DNA from: Proteles cristata cristata
Lineage: Eukaryota; Chordata; Mammalia; Carnivora; Hyaenidae
Direction of reading: 5' to 3'
Length of the DNA stretch: 64,000 nucleotides
Assembly: GCA_017311185.1 (NCBI GenBank)
Contig: JAESUZ010002694.1
Span: forward strand, 868,001-932,000
Below the pieces are notes generated by a model that saw nothing but the letters and a program-made list of their open reading frames with translations, made no database searches and had not been told where the DNA came from. Position numbers and translations under genes: made by a program. This document shows, one piece after another, positions 22,351 to 34,274 of the stretch. The number at the start of each line of letters is the position of its first letter. Positions within the stretch are counted from its first letter, which is position 1.

Positions 22351-23329
22351 TGATACTACTAATCTTAGTTCATTTGTCTTAAGGTAGAGATATTGGCAAG
22401 TTTTACGCTATCTTAAAACAAAGCTAGTGCCCCAGGACAAAGGCCCTGGAAAACTTCCCATCCCTCTCTCCTCTTCTTAAGAGAGCTTCAGTTTCAGGGT
22501 AACCTTAGAAGGAGGAGTATGGACTACAGTGGTTGACCTCATAGTCTTTGCAAGCCAGAGAAACTTCAAGAGGCCAGACAGTTCTTGGAGTTGATCCAAA
22601 GATTCAAGTCTCTCAGCAGGTGCTTGTATCAGGACATGAGCACATAGTAGATTTCATTTTGTCAACGATATGTCAATATCCTTGTTGTTCCCTTGTCTTG
22701 TTTAGTTTCTTTTTCCAGGTATAATTTGTTAGAATCAGAGATATTTTCTGCAGTGTAGTGGATACAAGATTTAGCTACATTTTTTCATTTCAGCACTGTG
22801 TGTGTGTGTGTGTGTGTGTGTGATGTGTGTTTAAAAATACATTTGCATTATTTATAAAGTCTAGGCATTTTGTTTTTACTATATTTTAAAAGCACTAATA
22901 GCTCTGTTTAAAAGTTAACAAAGATCTTTTTTACATGGTCCAAACAACTACTTCAATATAATCATTAATGGTGAAGACACAAGCACAAATCAATTCACTG
23001 AATCTTTATGGAGACCTTGCTTGTAGTAAATATTTCTCCTAGAGAGAATGTTCCTCCACTGGAGGAAGAAGCTTTTGCAAGACAGAGAAATCCATACGTA
23101 AGTAGCTTTCCTACATGGCAGAGGTCGTAGAACGTGAATATGTGAGCTGTGAGGGAGTGTAGGCTAAATCACCTCTGGTTGCTAGGAGAAGGTGGGGCCG
23201 GATGGAAAGCCTTCAAGGTGGAAGGGGTGAAAGGGCATCAGTGGCAAAAAGATGGCATACACAGAAGCATGGAATGGGGGATGGGTGTGCTGTTTAGAGA
23301 GAGGAAAAAAAATCGGGAGAGGTATGTAT
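22351..23329. other. Intron, mostly unrecognised
   Basis: Contains a (TG)n microsatellite at 22797-22822. The rest shows no repeat family or exon. Confidence 0.4.
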
Positions 23330-23560
23330 TAGTGGCGAAGTCTCAAGTAACAGGCAGCATTTCCAATGGTTAATTGAATGATTTGGGGTTTGGAATTTAT
23401 CCTGTATATAATGGTGAACTATTGAAGGGTTTTGAGTAGTGGAATGACTTGAGTAGATCTCTTTATTTTAGGAAGATAACTAGAGTATCAATATAGGGTA
23501 GATTGGAGCAGAATGAGACTAGGAATCAGGAAGCTCAATTTAAAGGCTGGGATAGTGTGA
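23330..23560 (-). repeat. L2 fragment, antisense
   Basis: GGGGTTTGGAATTTATCCTG, TGAACTATTGAAGGGTTTTG and GTGGAATGACTTGAGTAGAT match the antisense L2 region that precedes the 3' end. Confidence 0.5.
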
Positions 23561-24028
23561 CAGTCAAAGGAGAAATTTGATGGATCATTTGGAGGTATAA
23601 TAATACCATCCTCTTTATATAATACCTTAATGATTAACAGGTACATCAAATACATCAGCTCATTTGATATAAGTGCAAATGGCATAATTGCTGGGTCTTG
23701 GTAAGTCATGGTAGTCTTCAAGGGAATGTCCTCCCTGGAAAGTTAAAGGTGTAGGAAAGACCATATAGAGTCAAAGAAATATCCATTAAGAACAAGTAGA
23801 GGCAAGCAAATGCATACTGTTCTACTGAAATTGATAATTGGAAGGAAAGAAAAGAGAGAGAAATAGAGCCTAGTAGCTTGAAGATTGCTCATTTATTGAA
23901 TGGTAGAACTTCAGATTTGTTACATATGATGTAGGAGTTAAAGCTAAACATTTTTTTCTGAAATGATTAATTCAGGGCCTTAAGAATTAACAAGAAGAAG
24001 TGGTACTGCTTAACATGATCTATTTTTA

Positions 24029-24136
24029 AATTTTTTAAATTTAAGTAATATCTACACCCAATGCGGGGTTCAAACTCATGACCCTGAGATCAAGAGTCAT
24101 CTGCTCCTCCAACTGAGCCAACTGGGCACCTCTAAA
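24029..24136 (-). mobile_element. Old carnivore SINE (short, no CT body)
   Basis: It has TTTAAGTAATATCTACACCC, AATGCGGGGTTCAAACTCAT and GCCAACTGGGCACCTC in the order of an older pan-carnivore SINEC type. The perfect 14-bp duplication ATGATCTATTTTTA is at 24015-24028 and 24137-24150. Confidence 0.9.
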
Positions 24137-24150
24137 ATGATCTATTTTTA

Positions 24151-24936
24151 TCTGTTTTAGGAGAAGTCATAGTAACAACAACAAAAAACAAACAAACGAA
24201 AAGACTTTTTTTTCCATAAGGATGGGAGGAATTTGAGTATATTCATAGTGTCAGGCTAATTTTATCAAGTCTTATCAAAACTATTTACTTCACCTCTAAA
24301 ATTCTTATATTTGTGCTATTAAAAATAAGTGCCAGTTACTGCTTAGACATTTCAGTCAGCTGTCTGCCAATAGGCTTTCCTAGTATCCACAATTTCAGAT
24401 GGCTTGAAGGTATCATATTCATATCACTAGACTATTTCATAAATTGCTTGCAACTTGTGTTTTACATAAAAACAGCCCAATGAAAAATAATCCATAGAAT
24501 AATCTTCCCAGAATTTTTAAAATTGACTTTAGCAGTTTTTTTTTAATTCATGAAAAATGCAATAGGAATTTGTCACATACTGTATATCTCTTAACATGTA
24601 TTAAGGATACATGAAGTAATAAATTAACAAATCTAATTTAGGAAAAATTTAGGAAAGCAATAATGTGACACCTGTCAAGAATGGAAATGTTGGTGTGTAT
24701 TAACCTGCATAATGAGTAATGTATTTATTATTGTGCTATGTAAAAGTCAGATACAAGACTTCTGTATGTAAGATAAGTGGCTAAATAGATTCTTAATGAG
24801 TAATATTTGGTTTTGGTAATATTTCCTTTGATGGCTTTCAGAGTGACTAAATGACATGTGGTATGTATGATATATATTTGCATCACTATTTTTATGTGTT
24901 TGTATGCATATATGCATGTATTTTATATCTGCACAC

Positions 24937-24974
<38 letters not shown>

Positions 24975-25547
24975 CACAAATAAATAAGGAATATATATAT
25001 TTTTCAGCTTCTCAATGCTTTTATGCCTTATTTTGAACAGTAAAAGATTAAATCCTTTGGGAAAATTATTAAGCTTAATGGTAGGAATTATCCTGGATAT
25101 GTTCAGCCTTACTTTTTCATTCCTCCAACATTAAGAAAGGAGAGGAAGATGGTCGGCTTCTTCTGTGAGCTGAATACAGTTCTGTCCCTCTACAAGGGGT
25201 CAAGTCCAAGTGAGATCAATAGAACTCATTTCACCAGAGCTTTATTGAACAGCTACTGTGTGCTTAACACTGTGTTTGGACTTCAGTAGTTTTTCTTTTT
25301 GATGAGCGAATCTGGTTGCAGATATCATATGAACCCTGGTGGGAGCACACCAGAATGGAAAATAATGAAATAAATGTTAGATTGTATGAATCAGATTTTA
25401 AGTCTGTGGAAAATCATATAAAGGGAAGACAAAGATGTAAATTCATTTTTAAAATGTCTCTCTGGGCATATGAGTAGCACTTTTCCTTGTGAACATGGAA
25501 CATTTACTGTACATTTCAATAATTTAAGCTTCTTTTGTGTTCTCTCA
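24151..25547. other. Intron, mostly unrecognised; (TA)n microsatellite
   Basis: A run of TA repeats lies at about 24940-24971 and is the source of low-complexity Ile/Tyr frames on both strands. Nothing else is recognised. Confidence 0.5.
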
Positions 25548-25562
25548 CACACCCCTCCTTTT

Positions 25563-25769
25563 AAAAAAAAATTATTTATTTTTGAGAGACAGAGAGAAAC
25601 AGAGCACAAGCAAGGAAGAGGCAGAGATTAAAGGGACACCAAATCTGAAGCAGGCTCCAGGTTCTGAGCTGTCAGCACAGAGCCTGATGCGGGGCTCGAA
25701 CTCACAAACTGTGAGATCGTGACCTGAGCTGAAGTCAGACACTTAACCAACTGAGCCACCCAGACACCC
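25563..25769 (-). mobile_element. Carnivore SINE, reverse orientation
   Basis: Complete copy with a perfect 15-bp duplication CACACCCCTCCTTTT at 25548-25562 and 25770-25784. The duplicated site is itself pyrimidine-rich. Confidence 0.93.
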
Positions 25770-25784
25770 CACACCCCTCCTTTT

Positions 25785-28700
25785 TGTTGTTGTTGTTCTA
25801 TACCAAACAAAACAACACATCTTTATTATTCATTTTAGATTATTCACTCAAAGAGAAGCTTGAACCCCCAAACCACACTGCTTTTGCAGCTCTAGTCTGA
25901 AATGCATTTAATTCTCCTCAATATTCTGCACTGCCACATTCAAAAAATAGGGTAAGCAGCAAAACATATAGTAACATGTGCAAGTTGAAACACTCTTCTT
26001 GTATGGTCTGTTTGACACCTACTGCTAAGAAAATGCCGCGTAATTGCCATAGTGAATTCTGTCCCAAATTGAGGCTTAATTTTTGGTGGTGGCAGCTGCT
26101 ATTTTGTGATGAAGGCAAACTCTTAGTGCTAAGGTTTCCAAGAATGACTTGATATACATATGATTCTTGGCTAAAAGTCTATCGAAAGGGGGCGAGAATT
26201 TTGGACATAGATGTCAGTGCTGTCTGCAAAATGGATTCCTGGAAGGAAGCACAGAGGATGAAATGAAATCACTTTTAATTAGCCAAGAATGTCTAGCACG
26301 TGCTGCCCTTAAATCCTTTAAGATACAGCACAATCTGGGCATCATGTATCCCACAAGAGAGATGGCATGATCCATCTCATCAGGCTTCTTTCTTGCCTGT
26401 GATTCCAATTTGTTTTCTTCCCAACCTTTCATTACATTTTAGCTATGTAGTATTCTTGGCAGAAGACATCAACAAAACACAAGATGCTTCTTTGTTCCTT
26501 AATAATTTATTCAAAATTTTATACTAACCCCTCCACCCCCCACCCCCCAAAATGATAAAACACCCATCAGAAAGTATAAGAAAGTATTCCAGTTCCCGGC
26601 TTGGCAGGAGCTTCTCAAAGCTGGAGCTCTTCTCTCTTCTTCCCCTCTCCCTCCCCCACCCTTTACATTTTTTAATTAGAATCCTATGGCATCTGTCAAT
26701 TTGAAAAAAATAAAACAACTCTTAGTTTTTACAAACATGATGAGAGATTAAGTTGTATTAGACTGAATCATCAAGCAAGTGACGATTAAAAGTTTTGTAG
26801 CCCGATAGTCCCCCCACTATTGATAATGGCATTTAAACCCTTTTAATGTGAGACAGGTTGGGTCTTCTCTGAATGCTGGCAGAGAAAATATACCTCTCTG
26901 CGGGGAGTTTTCCCTTAGAGATACATGGAGAGTACGGGCCTTTTTAATGCGAGGCTTTGAGACTGTAGTACACAGTCTGCTGGAGGTTTGTTTTGGTGAT
27001 TACATTACTGGAGAAAACTCACCAAAAATAGGTCATCAAGAAAAGATTGATCTAGACTTTCTTGTGTGGAAGTAATTATGCTTGCTTATTGCATTCTGTT
27101 TACAATCCAATATGCCAGACTATGCAGTTTTGGTGAGAAAATATGGTCACATACAGTCCCCCTTTTTAGGATTTTTAGACTGGAGTTTAAGTTCTCACTG
27201 TTTAACCCTCTCAAGACTCTTCTGTGGTATTCAGTAATAAAGAATGAAAACCTTTCTCGTTATGCTCTTGCTTAGTCACCTATAAACCTCATATGTACAT
27301 ATCAGTTGATCAAAACATAGTAGGAAAGTTGTACTTTATTAAATATCACTCACACATATGCACAGAGCAACAAAAATAGCACAGATGCTTCCCTGTTAAC
27401 CTAGGAGATCCTCACCAGCCTGTTTTCTTTCCAAAATGTATACAGTTCAATAAACACACTATAATCATGCTTAGTTATTGCTAGCCTAAGGCCAATGTTA
27501 AAAAGGTATTTTGCAAGTTTGTAGCAATAGATACTGGAATGCTTTTAGGAATTTGCATCTCAGGAGAAGGACTTTCCTCTTACATAGTGTGTTCTCGTAA
27601 TTGTCAGAAAGAAATGCTTGGGCAGCTGACGTAAGTAATGAAACACAGTAGAGGAATAAGGGTCTCCAGCCATGGAAACCATTAAGAAAATAATGGAGGG
27701 GATTTTGTGTTGTTTCTACTCATCATTAGAAACAACCCATAGGTTGGTGTTCCCTTGATATAACATGATTTCTTTACCAGGGCATGCAAGGTACTTCCAA
27801 GCCTGAACTCAGGCTGTTTGTCCAGTGTGACCTGAACCTCCATACCTGTGCTCCTTCATTTTGGCTCAAGCTTTTCCTTTTTCTTTGGTGGCTTCCCATC
27901 CTTTGTGCTCCCAGTTATCTCTCACCTCCACAGTGAAATCTTCTCTAACACATCACCATTCCTTGCCAGAAAAGACAAAGCATCACTCACGTGTTTCAGT
28001 TGTTTCCATAGCTCTCTTCCCCAAAGGAGTCTGGTCTTAAGAAATTAACACACTGGGCTCTAAAGACCCCCGACCCATGGAGTAGGTGCTCAGTAAATAC
28101 TTGTAGCATAAATCAGTGAATGAAATTCCTTCCAAAGCAGCCACTTAAAAAAAACTGGAAATACAGTAGGATCCATCTTGTCAAATGTGAAATGTTACCA
28201 CCATCTCAAATAGATGCAGCACACTTTTTAGCAGCAGAAGAAACTTGGGATCACATTTCCAGCATTTGGAATTAGAATTCAATTCACCCTCAAATTCACT
28301 CAATCCCTCTTATTTAAAAAAAAAAAAAAGTAAAAGTAGGTCAATCAAATTCTCATTTTAACAGGTCCAAGAGTCTATATAGATTTTGAACTGAATTGGC
28401 ACACGATCGCGGACAACTTCCTAAGGGCTTTTACTCTTGGCATTCAGACTTTCAAGAAAGAAAATTAAGTGATTGGAATGGAGTACAATAGTGAATGCAG
28501 AAGAAGGGAAGAAAGATGACTGTGGCCAGAAACATGAGAGAAAAAGAACTATAAGTTTCTTTATTCTAAGTAGCGGTGGGAGAATCTACTTGTTGGGCTG
28601 CACAGCGGATGCACCATTTCTGTGGCTAAGTTTTCCCTATGTTTCTTGTCAAGTCAGGGTTTTAATGAAACAAAAAGATACCGGATCCCTCTTGCTAACA

Positions 28701-29370
28701 CCTCCTTCATCCTTCCAACACTCCAGCCAGTGCCAGCCAAGAGCGTTTCTCTCAGTTCCTTTTCTTCTTCTTCTTTTTTTTTTTTACCAAGAACAAGATC
28801 TAAGATACATGAGATCCTATTTGATTCCAGCTGGGAAAAAGCACTATATATTTTACAGCTGCTGGTTACCTGTTGCCATCAATGGCTGTATTGTCAGAAT
28901 TTCATCATGGGTCCTATGCTTCCACATTTGTGAACAGTGTAAGTTTTAGATCTGTTGAGTTAAAGCTACAGTATTCTGATACCTCAAAGCTTTAAAAAAA
29001 AAATGTGAAAAAAGCAGGGTTGTGCTCTGCACTGCTTGGGGGAGCTAAGAGAGACGTCCTAAAACTACATCTTGGGACAGGAATCAAAATTTGTTCTCTT
29101 TGGACTGCTGAGCTTGCTTACAGCATGGTTGGAATGTCCGTACTAAGACCTGCAAAATATGAAGAGATTATGAAGAAATAGATTTTGAATAGATTACACA
29201 TAATCACAATTAGATTATGAAGAATAGACTGCTAAAAACAAAAGTCTATCAAGATGGGACAAAGGTTTAATCAAATGCTATAGAAGTTAGTGTTTTGTTC
29301 AATAAAAGTATTTATGAGACTAATAGGCAAATAATTATTTGCACAGATTTGTTTAATTTTCCAATTCTGC
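25785..29370. other. Repeat-poor intron block
   Basis: About 3.6 kb with no young repeat. Only a short MIR/L2-like end (28075-28110, GGTGCTCAGTAAATACTTG) and homopolymer tracts (28315-28330, 28771-28787, 28993-29004) stand out. The open frame at 28473-28949 crosses a T-tract and shows no protein family. The block could contain conserved regulatory sequence, which cannot be shown without alignment. Confidence 0.4.
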
Positions 29371-29387
29371 AGAAATAATGGTAAGAA

Positions 29388-29606
29388 GGGGCGCCTGGGT
29401 GGCTTAGCCGGTTAAGCGTCTGACTTTCGCTTAGGTCATGATCTAGCGGTTTGTGGGTTCAAGCCCCACGTCGGGCTCTGTGCTGACTGCCAGCTCAGAG
29501 CCTGGAGCCTGTTTCAGTCTGTGACTCCCTCTCTCTCTGACCCTCCCCTGCTCACGCTGTCTCTCTCTCCTAGAAATAAATAAAACATTAAAAAAAAACA
29601 AAAAAA
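29388..29606 (+). mobile_element. Young felid SINE (SINEC_Fc type)
   Basis: Begins GGGGCGCCTGGGTGGCTTAG and has a clean tail. The perfect 17-bp duplication AGAAATAATGGTAAGAA lies at 29371-29387 and 29607-29623. Confidence 0.96.
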
Positions 29607-30018
29607 AGAAATAATGGTAAGAAAACCCAATTCAGGAAAACTTGGTTTTCCTGACTTGGTTAGAATAGGAGAAAAGATCCATATACATATACATAATCAC
29701 ATATACTGGGAAAAGTCATTATTTTATCTTAGTATAAATTGTACTAATATTGAATGATAGATGATTTCGAAAATTATTTTCAAATAATTTGTTTTAATAT
29801 GCCCAGGACAAAATGTAATCATTATAATTTAAGAAATACAAAATTAAGAGAAAATAACCCATCCGAGGGAAACAAATATAATATTCAGATGTTTTTATTT
29901 GAAGACACTGAAGAATAAAAAACAAGATGACACTGAAGAAAGCGTTTTTTGAAATAAGTAGCAATACTTGATAGGATATTAACTACTTTATTAAAAGTTT
30001 AAAAAGCTATTATTTTAG

Positions 30019-30170
30019 AGGTGCCTGAGTCAGCTGGGAATCTGACTCTTGATTTCAGCTTTGGTCATGATCTCATGGTCGTGGGAACAAGCTCTGCGGC
30101 AGGCTCCATGCTCAGGTGGCGTGCAGGCTCACTCTCTCTCTAAAATAAAATTTAAAAATTAAAAAAAAAT
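30019..30170 (+). mobile_element. Diverged carnivore SINE, sense, left member of inverted pair
   Basis: The head is shortened: CTGAGTCAGCT replaces the usual CTGGGTGGCTCAGTCGG, a loss of about 8 bases. The body reads GATTTCAGCTTTGGTCATGA, and the tail at about 30150-30170 is AAAATAAAATTTAAAAATT. The host flank AAAAAGCTATTATTTTAG (30001-30018) precedes it and a similar AAAAAGCTACTGTTT follows near 30172. Confidence 0.75.
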
Positions 30171-30184
30171 TAAAAAGCTACTGT

Positions 30185-30408
30185 TTAAACATTTTTTAAG
30201 TTTTATTTATTTATTTTGAGGGAGAGAGAGAGAGAGGGAGAGAACATGAACAGGGGAAGGGCAAAGGCGGGGGGGAGAGAGAGAGAGAGAGGGAGAGAGA
30301 GAATCCCAAGCAGGCTCTGCACTGACAGTGTGAGGTTCAAACTCATGAACGGTGATATCATGATCTGAGCCAAAATCAAGAGTCGGATGCTTAGCTGACT
30401 CAAGCACC
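30185..30408 (-). mobile_element. Carnivore SINE, antisense, right member of inverted pair
   Basis: It has a long GAGAGAGA body with a T-rich tail at left. Its head carries the same shortened GAGTCAGCT form as the copy at 30019, and its 5' flank (30411-30428) is the inverted copy of the left copy's 5' flank. The remainder of the two SINEs differs considerably. Confidence 0.85.
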
Positions 30409-30428
30409 TCTAAAATAATAGCTTTTTA

Positions 30429-30466
30429 GGATCAGACGCTTAACTGTCTACTACCCAGGATCTCCT
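30429..30466 (-). mobile_element. SINE head fragment, antisense
   Basis: GATCAGACGCTTAACTGTCT followed by ACTACCCAGG resembles the antisense SINE head (GGACGCTTAACCGACTAAGC CACCCAGG in typical copies). No body or tail is attached, so it is a fragment left between two other insertions. Confidence 0.55.
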
Positions 30467-30484
30467 CAAAAAGCTATTGTCTTG

Positions 30485-30914
30485 CTAGCTAAAACATGGA
30501 AAGAGCCTAAGTGTCCATCAACAGATGAATGGATCAAGAAGATGTGGTTTATCTATACCATGGAATACTACATGGCAATGAGAAACAATGAAATCTGGCC
30601 ATGTGTAGCAACATGGATGGACCTTGAGGGTGTTATGCTGAGCGAAATAAGTCAGGCAGAGAAGGACAAATATCATATGTGTGCACGTATAGGATTAGGA
30701 GGAACTTAACAGAGGACCAAGGGGGAGAAGAAGGGCGGAAATGGTGGGGGAAAGGGAGAGAGGCAAACCATGAGAGACTCTTGAATGCTGACAAAAACTG
30801 AGGACTGATGGATGTGGGGGGGAGGGGGTGGGCATGGAGGAGGACACTTGTGGGGATGAGCACTGGGTGTTATGTGGAAACTAATTTGACAAACTATTTG
30901 TAAAAAAAAAAAAA
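30485..30914 (+). mobile_element. 5'-truncated carnivore L1, ORF2 C-terminus and 3' UTR
   Basis: The frame 30482-30709 encodes the conserved ORF2 tail, including KTWKEPKCPSTDEWIKKMWF and WPCVATWMDLEG. Next come a G-rich 3' UTR and an A-tail (30902-30919). The perfect 17-bp duplication AAAAAGCTATTGTCTTG is at 30468-30484 and 30915-30931. It is only about 430 bp long. Its sequence is close to the L1 at 55349-55765, so both come from the same subfamily. Confidence 0.95.
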
Positions 30915-30931
30915 AAAAAGCTATTGTCTTG

Positions 30932-31639
30932 GTATATAATAAGAGGCAGCAATGTGAGATCTGATGATGAACGGACAAGTAGTGGTAAGCTATGATTAAG
31001 GTTCTTATGGCACTTTGGGAAAATCATATTTTGAAATACAGTTAAATAGGAAATTAATTAAATTATTGAAGTTTTAAAATTATGAACACAGACAAGAATT
31101 AGGTAGATTTAACATTCATTTTTAAGGGATACTACGTTTTCATTCTGTTGTTTAAAGAGACTTTAAATATTTTCATTACTTAAAATGAGGTTTGACTTAA
31201 ACATTCAGTATGAGAAGGCTTGCACAAAATTCCATCTATATGGTTACGGTTCTTTGAAAGCAATGTTAGTCATTGAGTTATGTGTAGTCTATGTTTTTGA
31301 AAAAGCTTACTGTGACTCCAGAAGTTTTTGGTAACGAGTTATCTTCTGTGCAAAAGCAGAAGGGACAGTACAATCTTAGACGATGTAGACAAGAGTTCTG
31401 TGACTTTGGGAGGACTCCCTCCCATCCTGAAGCAAGGCTCTATGTGAATGCTTACTATGTTTACCAGCAAAGTTCTTTCTTTAAACATTATATCCATTCG
31501 TATTTGAAGTTTTGGTATTTTCTTTCAAATTATTAGCTTAATACAGGCTAATACAAATTAATCAGTAAATGTGGTTAAAATAACAGATGTTCCTTAACAT
31601 ACTGTTATTTTTACCGTTAAAAAAATTCTCTCAACTTCT
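30932..31639. other. Intron, nothing recognised
   Basis: AT-rich unique sequence. The open frame at 31291-31536 has no recognisable protein content. Confidence 0.4.
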
Positions 31640-31865
31640 GCCACATTTGTCTCCTTGCACTGATCGCTGAACTTTAGAAGTGTTTCCTGTGCTCACCATC
31701 TCCATTGGTTCTTTTCCCATTTGCTCCTAGACTTCCTCTACACAGCATCATTTCCAACGCTTCACAAAACTGACCTCATCAATCTCACCAGTGCCCTCAA
31801 CAGGGCTACATCCAATCGTCAGTACTCCTGGTTCTCATTTTATTGATCTACAGGCAACATTTTTA

Positions 31866-32078
31866 GAAAATTTTTTAACATTTATTCATTTTTGAGCGAT
31901 GGAGTGCAGGTAGGGGTGGGGCAGAGAGAGAGGGAGACACAGAATGTGAAACAGGCTCCAGGCTCTGAGCTGTCAGCATAGAGCCCAACGCGGGACTCAA
32001 ACTCACGAACTGTGAGATCATGACCTGAGCTGAAGTGGGATGCTTAACCGACTGAGCCACCCAGGTGCCTCCCCCCCT
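31866..32078 (-). mobile_element. Carnivore SINE inside L2
   Basis: Reverse-orientation copy, T-rich tail at 31866-31880, head ending GAGCCACCCAGGTGCCTCC. The flanks share TCTACAGGCAAC and TCTGTAAGCAAC, possibly a decayed duplication. Confidence 0.88.
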
Positions 32079-33136
32079 CCTTTTTTTGACTATCTGTAAG
32101 CAACTTTTGACAGCTGTCACTTTGTTGGCAAAGCTTTGTTCACACGACTTCCAGAACACCCCACCTGCCTGGTTTTCCTGGCTGTCTCACCGGCCACCTT
32201 CCTCACTCTTGCTGGCTCCTTCTCATCTCCCAACTTCTACGTGTTGGAGTCCCTGAGACTCATTCCTTGGGATACTTCTCTTTCATGTCTACACTACTCA
32301 CACTCTTAGCCCATTCCTATGGTCTCTGCATGTGTGATTCTCAAATTTATATCGTTAGATCAGGACTTTTGCCTGACTTGCAGATTATAGAGCCAACTGT
32401 CCACCTTTCAAACTTGGCAGTCCCAGCTTCATCTCCCGCTCTTCCTCCACCCCATTTCCTAACGTCCACTGTTTTCTTTATCTCAGTAAATGACAAGTTC
32501 ACTTTTCCAGTTGCTCAGGCCAGACATGTTGCAGTCATTTGGATTCTTCCTCCTCTCTCACAGCCTATATGCCATCTACCAGCACGCTTCAGTGTGTCTC
32601 CTGGATTACCTTTTCTCGTCATCTTCAGCCATCACTGCCATCAGTCCAAGGTGCCATCCATCTCATCCTTGGTTATTTCGCTAGCTCTCAGCTGGTCTCC
32701 CTGCTTTGCCTCAGAAATCATCCCAGCTAATTTTGTTCAGATAGAAGTCAAATCATGTCACTTCCCAATTTCCTGTTTGACTCAGAGTAGAAGCCCAGAT
32801 CTCAACAGTTTTCATGAAGCCATGAATGATCTTGTGCCCACCCTGTTCCTTCTCTTCTGGCCTCCCTTGCTCCACACCCTCGTTCTAGTTTCACTGGCCC
32901 CCTTGCCGCTCCTGAGCCACCCAGGTAGTCTCCTCTGGGCTGTGTTTTGCTGTTCTGTCTGAAATGCCCTTCTATAACTCTTTATGTTCACCCCCTTACC
33001 TCTTTTGTTTTTCACTCAGTGTTACCTTTTTATTGAAGACTTTCCTGGGTTCCTTTTTGTAAAATTGTAACCACTTCCCCTAGATGGTTTCAATCACCTG
33101 GTCTTTATTTTCCTTCTTATGCTTATCACATTTATT

Positions 33137-33361
33137 TTATTTATTTATTTTTTAATGTTTTATTTATTTCCGAGGGAGAGAGAGAGAGAGCATGAGTAGG
33201 GGAGGGTCAGAGAGAGAGGGAGACACAGAATCTGAAATAGGCCCCAGGCTCTGAGCTAGCTGTCAACACAGAGCCCGACTCAGGACTCGAACCCACAAAC
33301 CGTGAGATCATGACCTGAGCCGAAGTTGGACACTTAACTGACTGAGCCACCCAGGTGTCCC
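33137..33361 (-). mobile_element. Carnivore SINE inside L2 3' region
   Basis: The duplication TCACATTTATT is at 33126-33136 and 33362-33372. L2 sequence continues on both sides. Confidence 0.93.
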
Positions 33362-33610
33362 TCACATTTATTCTTCTAAATTATATTCTTTCTGTCTCTC
33401 CTCATTAGTAAGCCTCAGGAGGGTCTGTGTGTTTGTTCATTCTGGACCCTATTTCCAGCACAGTGCCTGTCACAGAATAGGTGCTCAGTGAATAGATAAA
33501 TAAAATAAACGCTTTTTTTGGTTTTTGGGTTTTTTTTTTACTTTGATTTTCCTTGAATTCTATTTTAGCTGGTGCCACTATGTCATTCTTTAGTTTGCTT
33601 TGCCATATTC

Positions 33611-33784
33611 TTTTTTATTTTTTCTTTATTTATTATAAGAGAGACAGAGACAGAGAATCCCAAAGCAGGCTTCACATTGTCAGCAAGGAGCCTGATGCCA
33701 GACTTGAGCTCAGGAACCATGAGATCCTGACCTGAGCCAAAATCAAGAGTCAGACACTTACCCAGCTGAGCCCACTCAGGCACC
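33611..33784 (-). mobile_element. Carnivore SINE, shortened body
   Basis: GAGAGACAGAGACAGAGAAT to GAGCCCACTCAGGCACC. The CT body is short. The flanks TGCTTTGCCATATTCTT and TGCTTTACTGTATCCTT look like a decayed duplication. Confidence 0.82.
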
Positions 33785-34238
33785 GCTGCTTTACTGTATC
33801 CTTAAGCCATCCTTTTATTGTGTACATTTCATGTAAGTTTTCATTAAATGGCTCTTAAAAAACATCATCTAGTCAATTTTTCACTTAATCTGAAATCTGT
33901 GGTTTCTTTTTAAGCATCTTCCCTTCATCTTGTGCTATGATGTCATACTTCTGTATCCTCGCTGTCTACGTACTCTGGTCCTTGTTTTATGCCCTGTCTA
34001 GACTTTGCATTTATCTTTTCCTGGGTCATATTTTAAATTCTTCTGTAATTTTAACCAGTAGAATGCTTTAAAACTTTTTCCTCTGGTTGGCGAGAGAGAC
34101 TGCTCCCCTGAGTCCTTCATCACAGCAGATGCATTCCCTCCCATCAATAGCCTCCTTCCCACTCTCCACCAGCTTTCTTCACCTGGCTTCCTTCCGCTTC
34201 CTTCAACTTCTCTATTACTCTTACTAGGTGTCATAAAT
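33785..34238. other. Intron, nothing recognised
   Basis: Pyrimidine-rich, possibly degraded L2. No feature can be fixed. Confidence 0.35.
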
Positions 34239-34242
34239 ACAG

Positions 34243-34254
<12 letters not shown>

Positions 34255-34274
<20 letters not shown>

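Larger units (their letters stand above)
31640..33510 (+). repeat. Long L2 LINE fragment (ORF2 C-terminal region and 3' end)
   Basis: The order of motifs fits L2: GATTCTCAAATTTATATCG (32337), CCAGTTGCTCAGGCCAGACA (32507), CTGGTCTCCCTGCTTTGCCT (32693), AAATCATGTCACTTCCCAAT (32750), ACTCAGAGTAGAAGCCCAGA, then CACAGTGCCTGTCACAGAAT and AGGTGCTCAGTGAATAGATA at the 3' end. Two SINEs interrupt it (31866-32078 and 33137-33361). The 231-residue open frame at 32267-32962 is a stop-poor frame of this decayed LINE, not a host gene. Confidence 0.75.

Noticed and set aside
24747..25036. Open frames rich in Ile and Tyr on both strands
   Set aside because: They come from the (TA)n microsatellite at about 24940-24971.
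28473..28949. 158-residue + strand open frame
   Set aside because: It runs across a T-tract encoding Leu/Phe repeats and has no protein-family features, splice context or repeat homology.
32267..32962. 231-residue + strand open frame
   Set aside because: It is a stop-free stretch within an ancient L2 LINE, with no host protein similarity.
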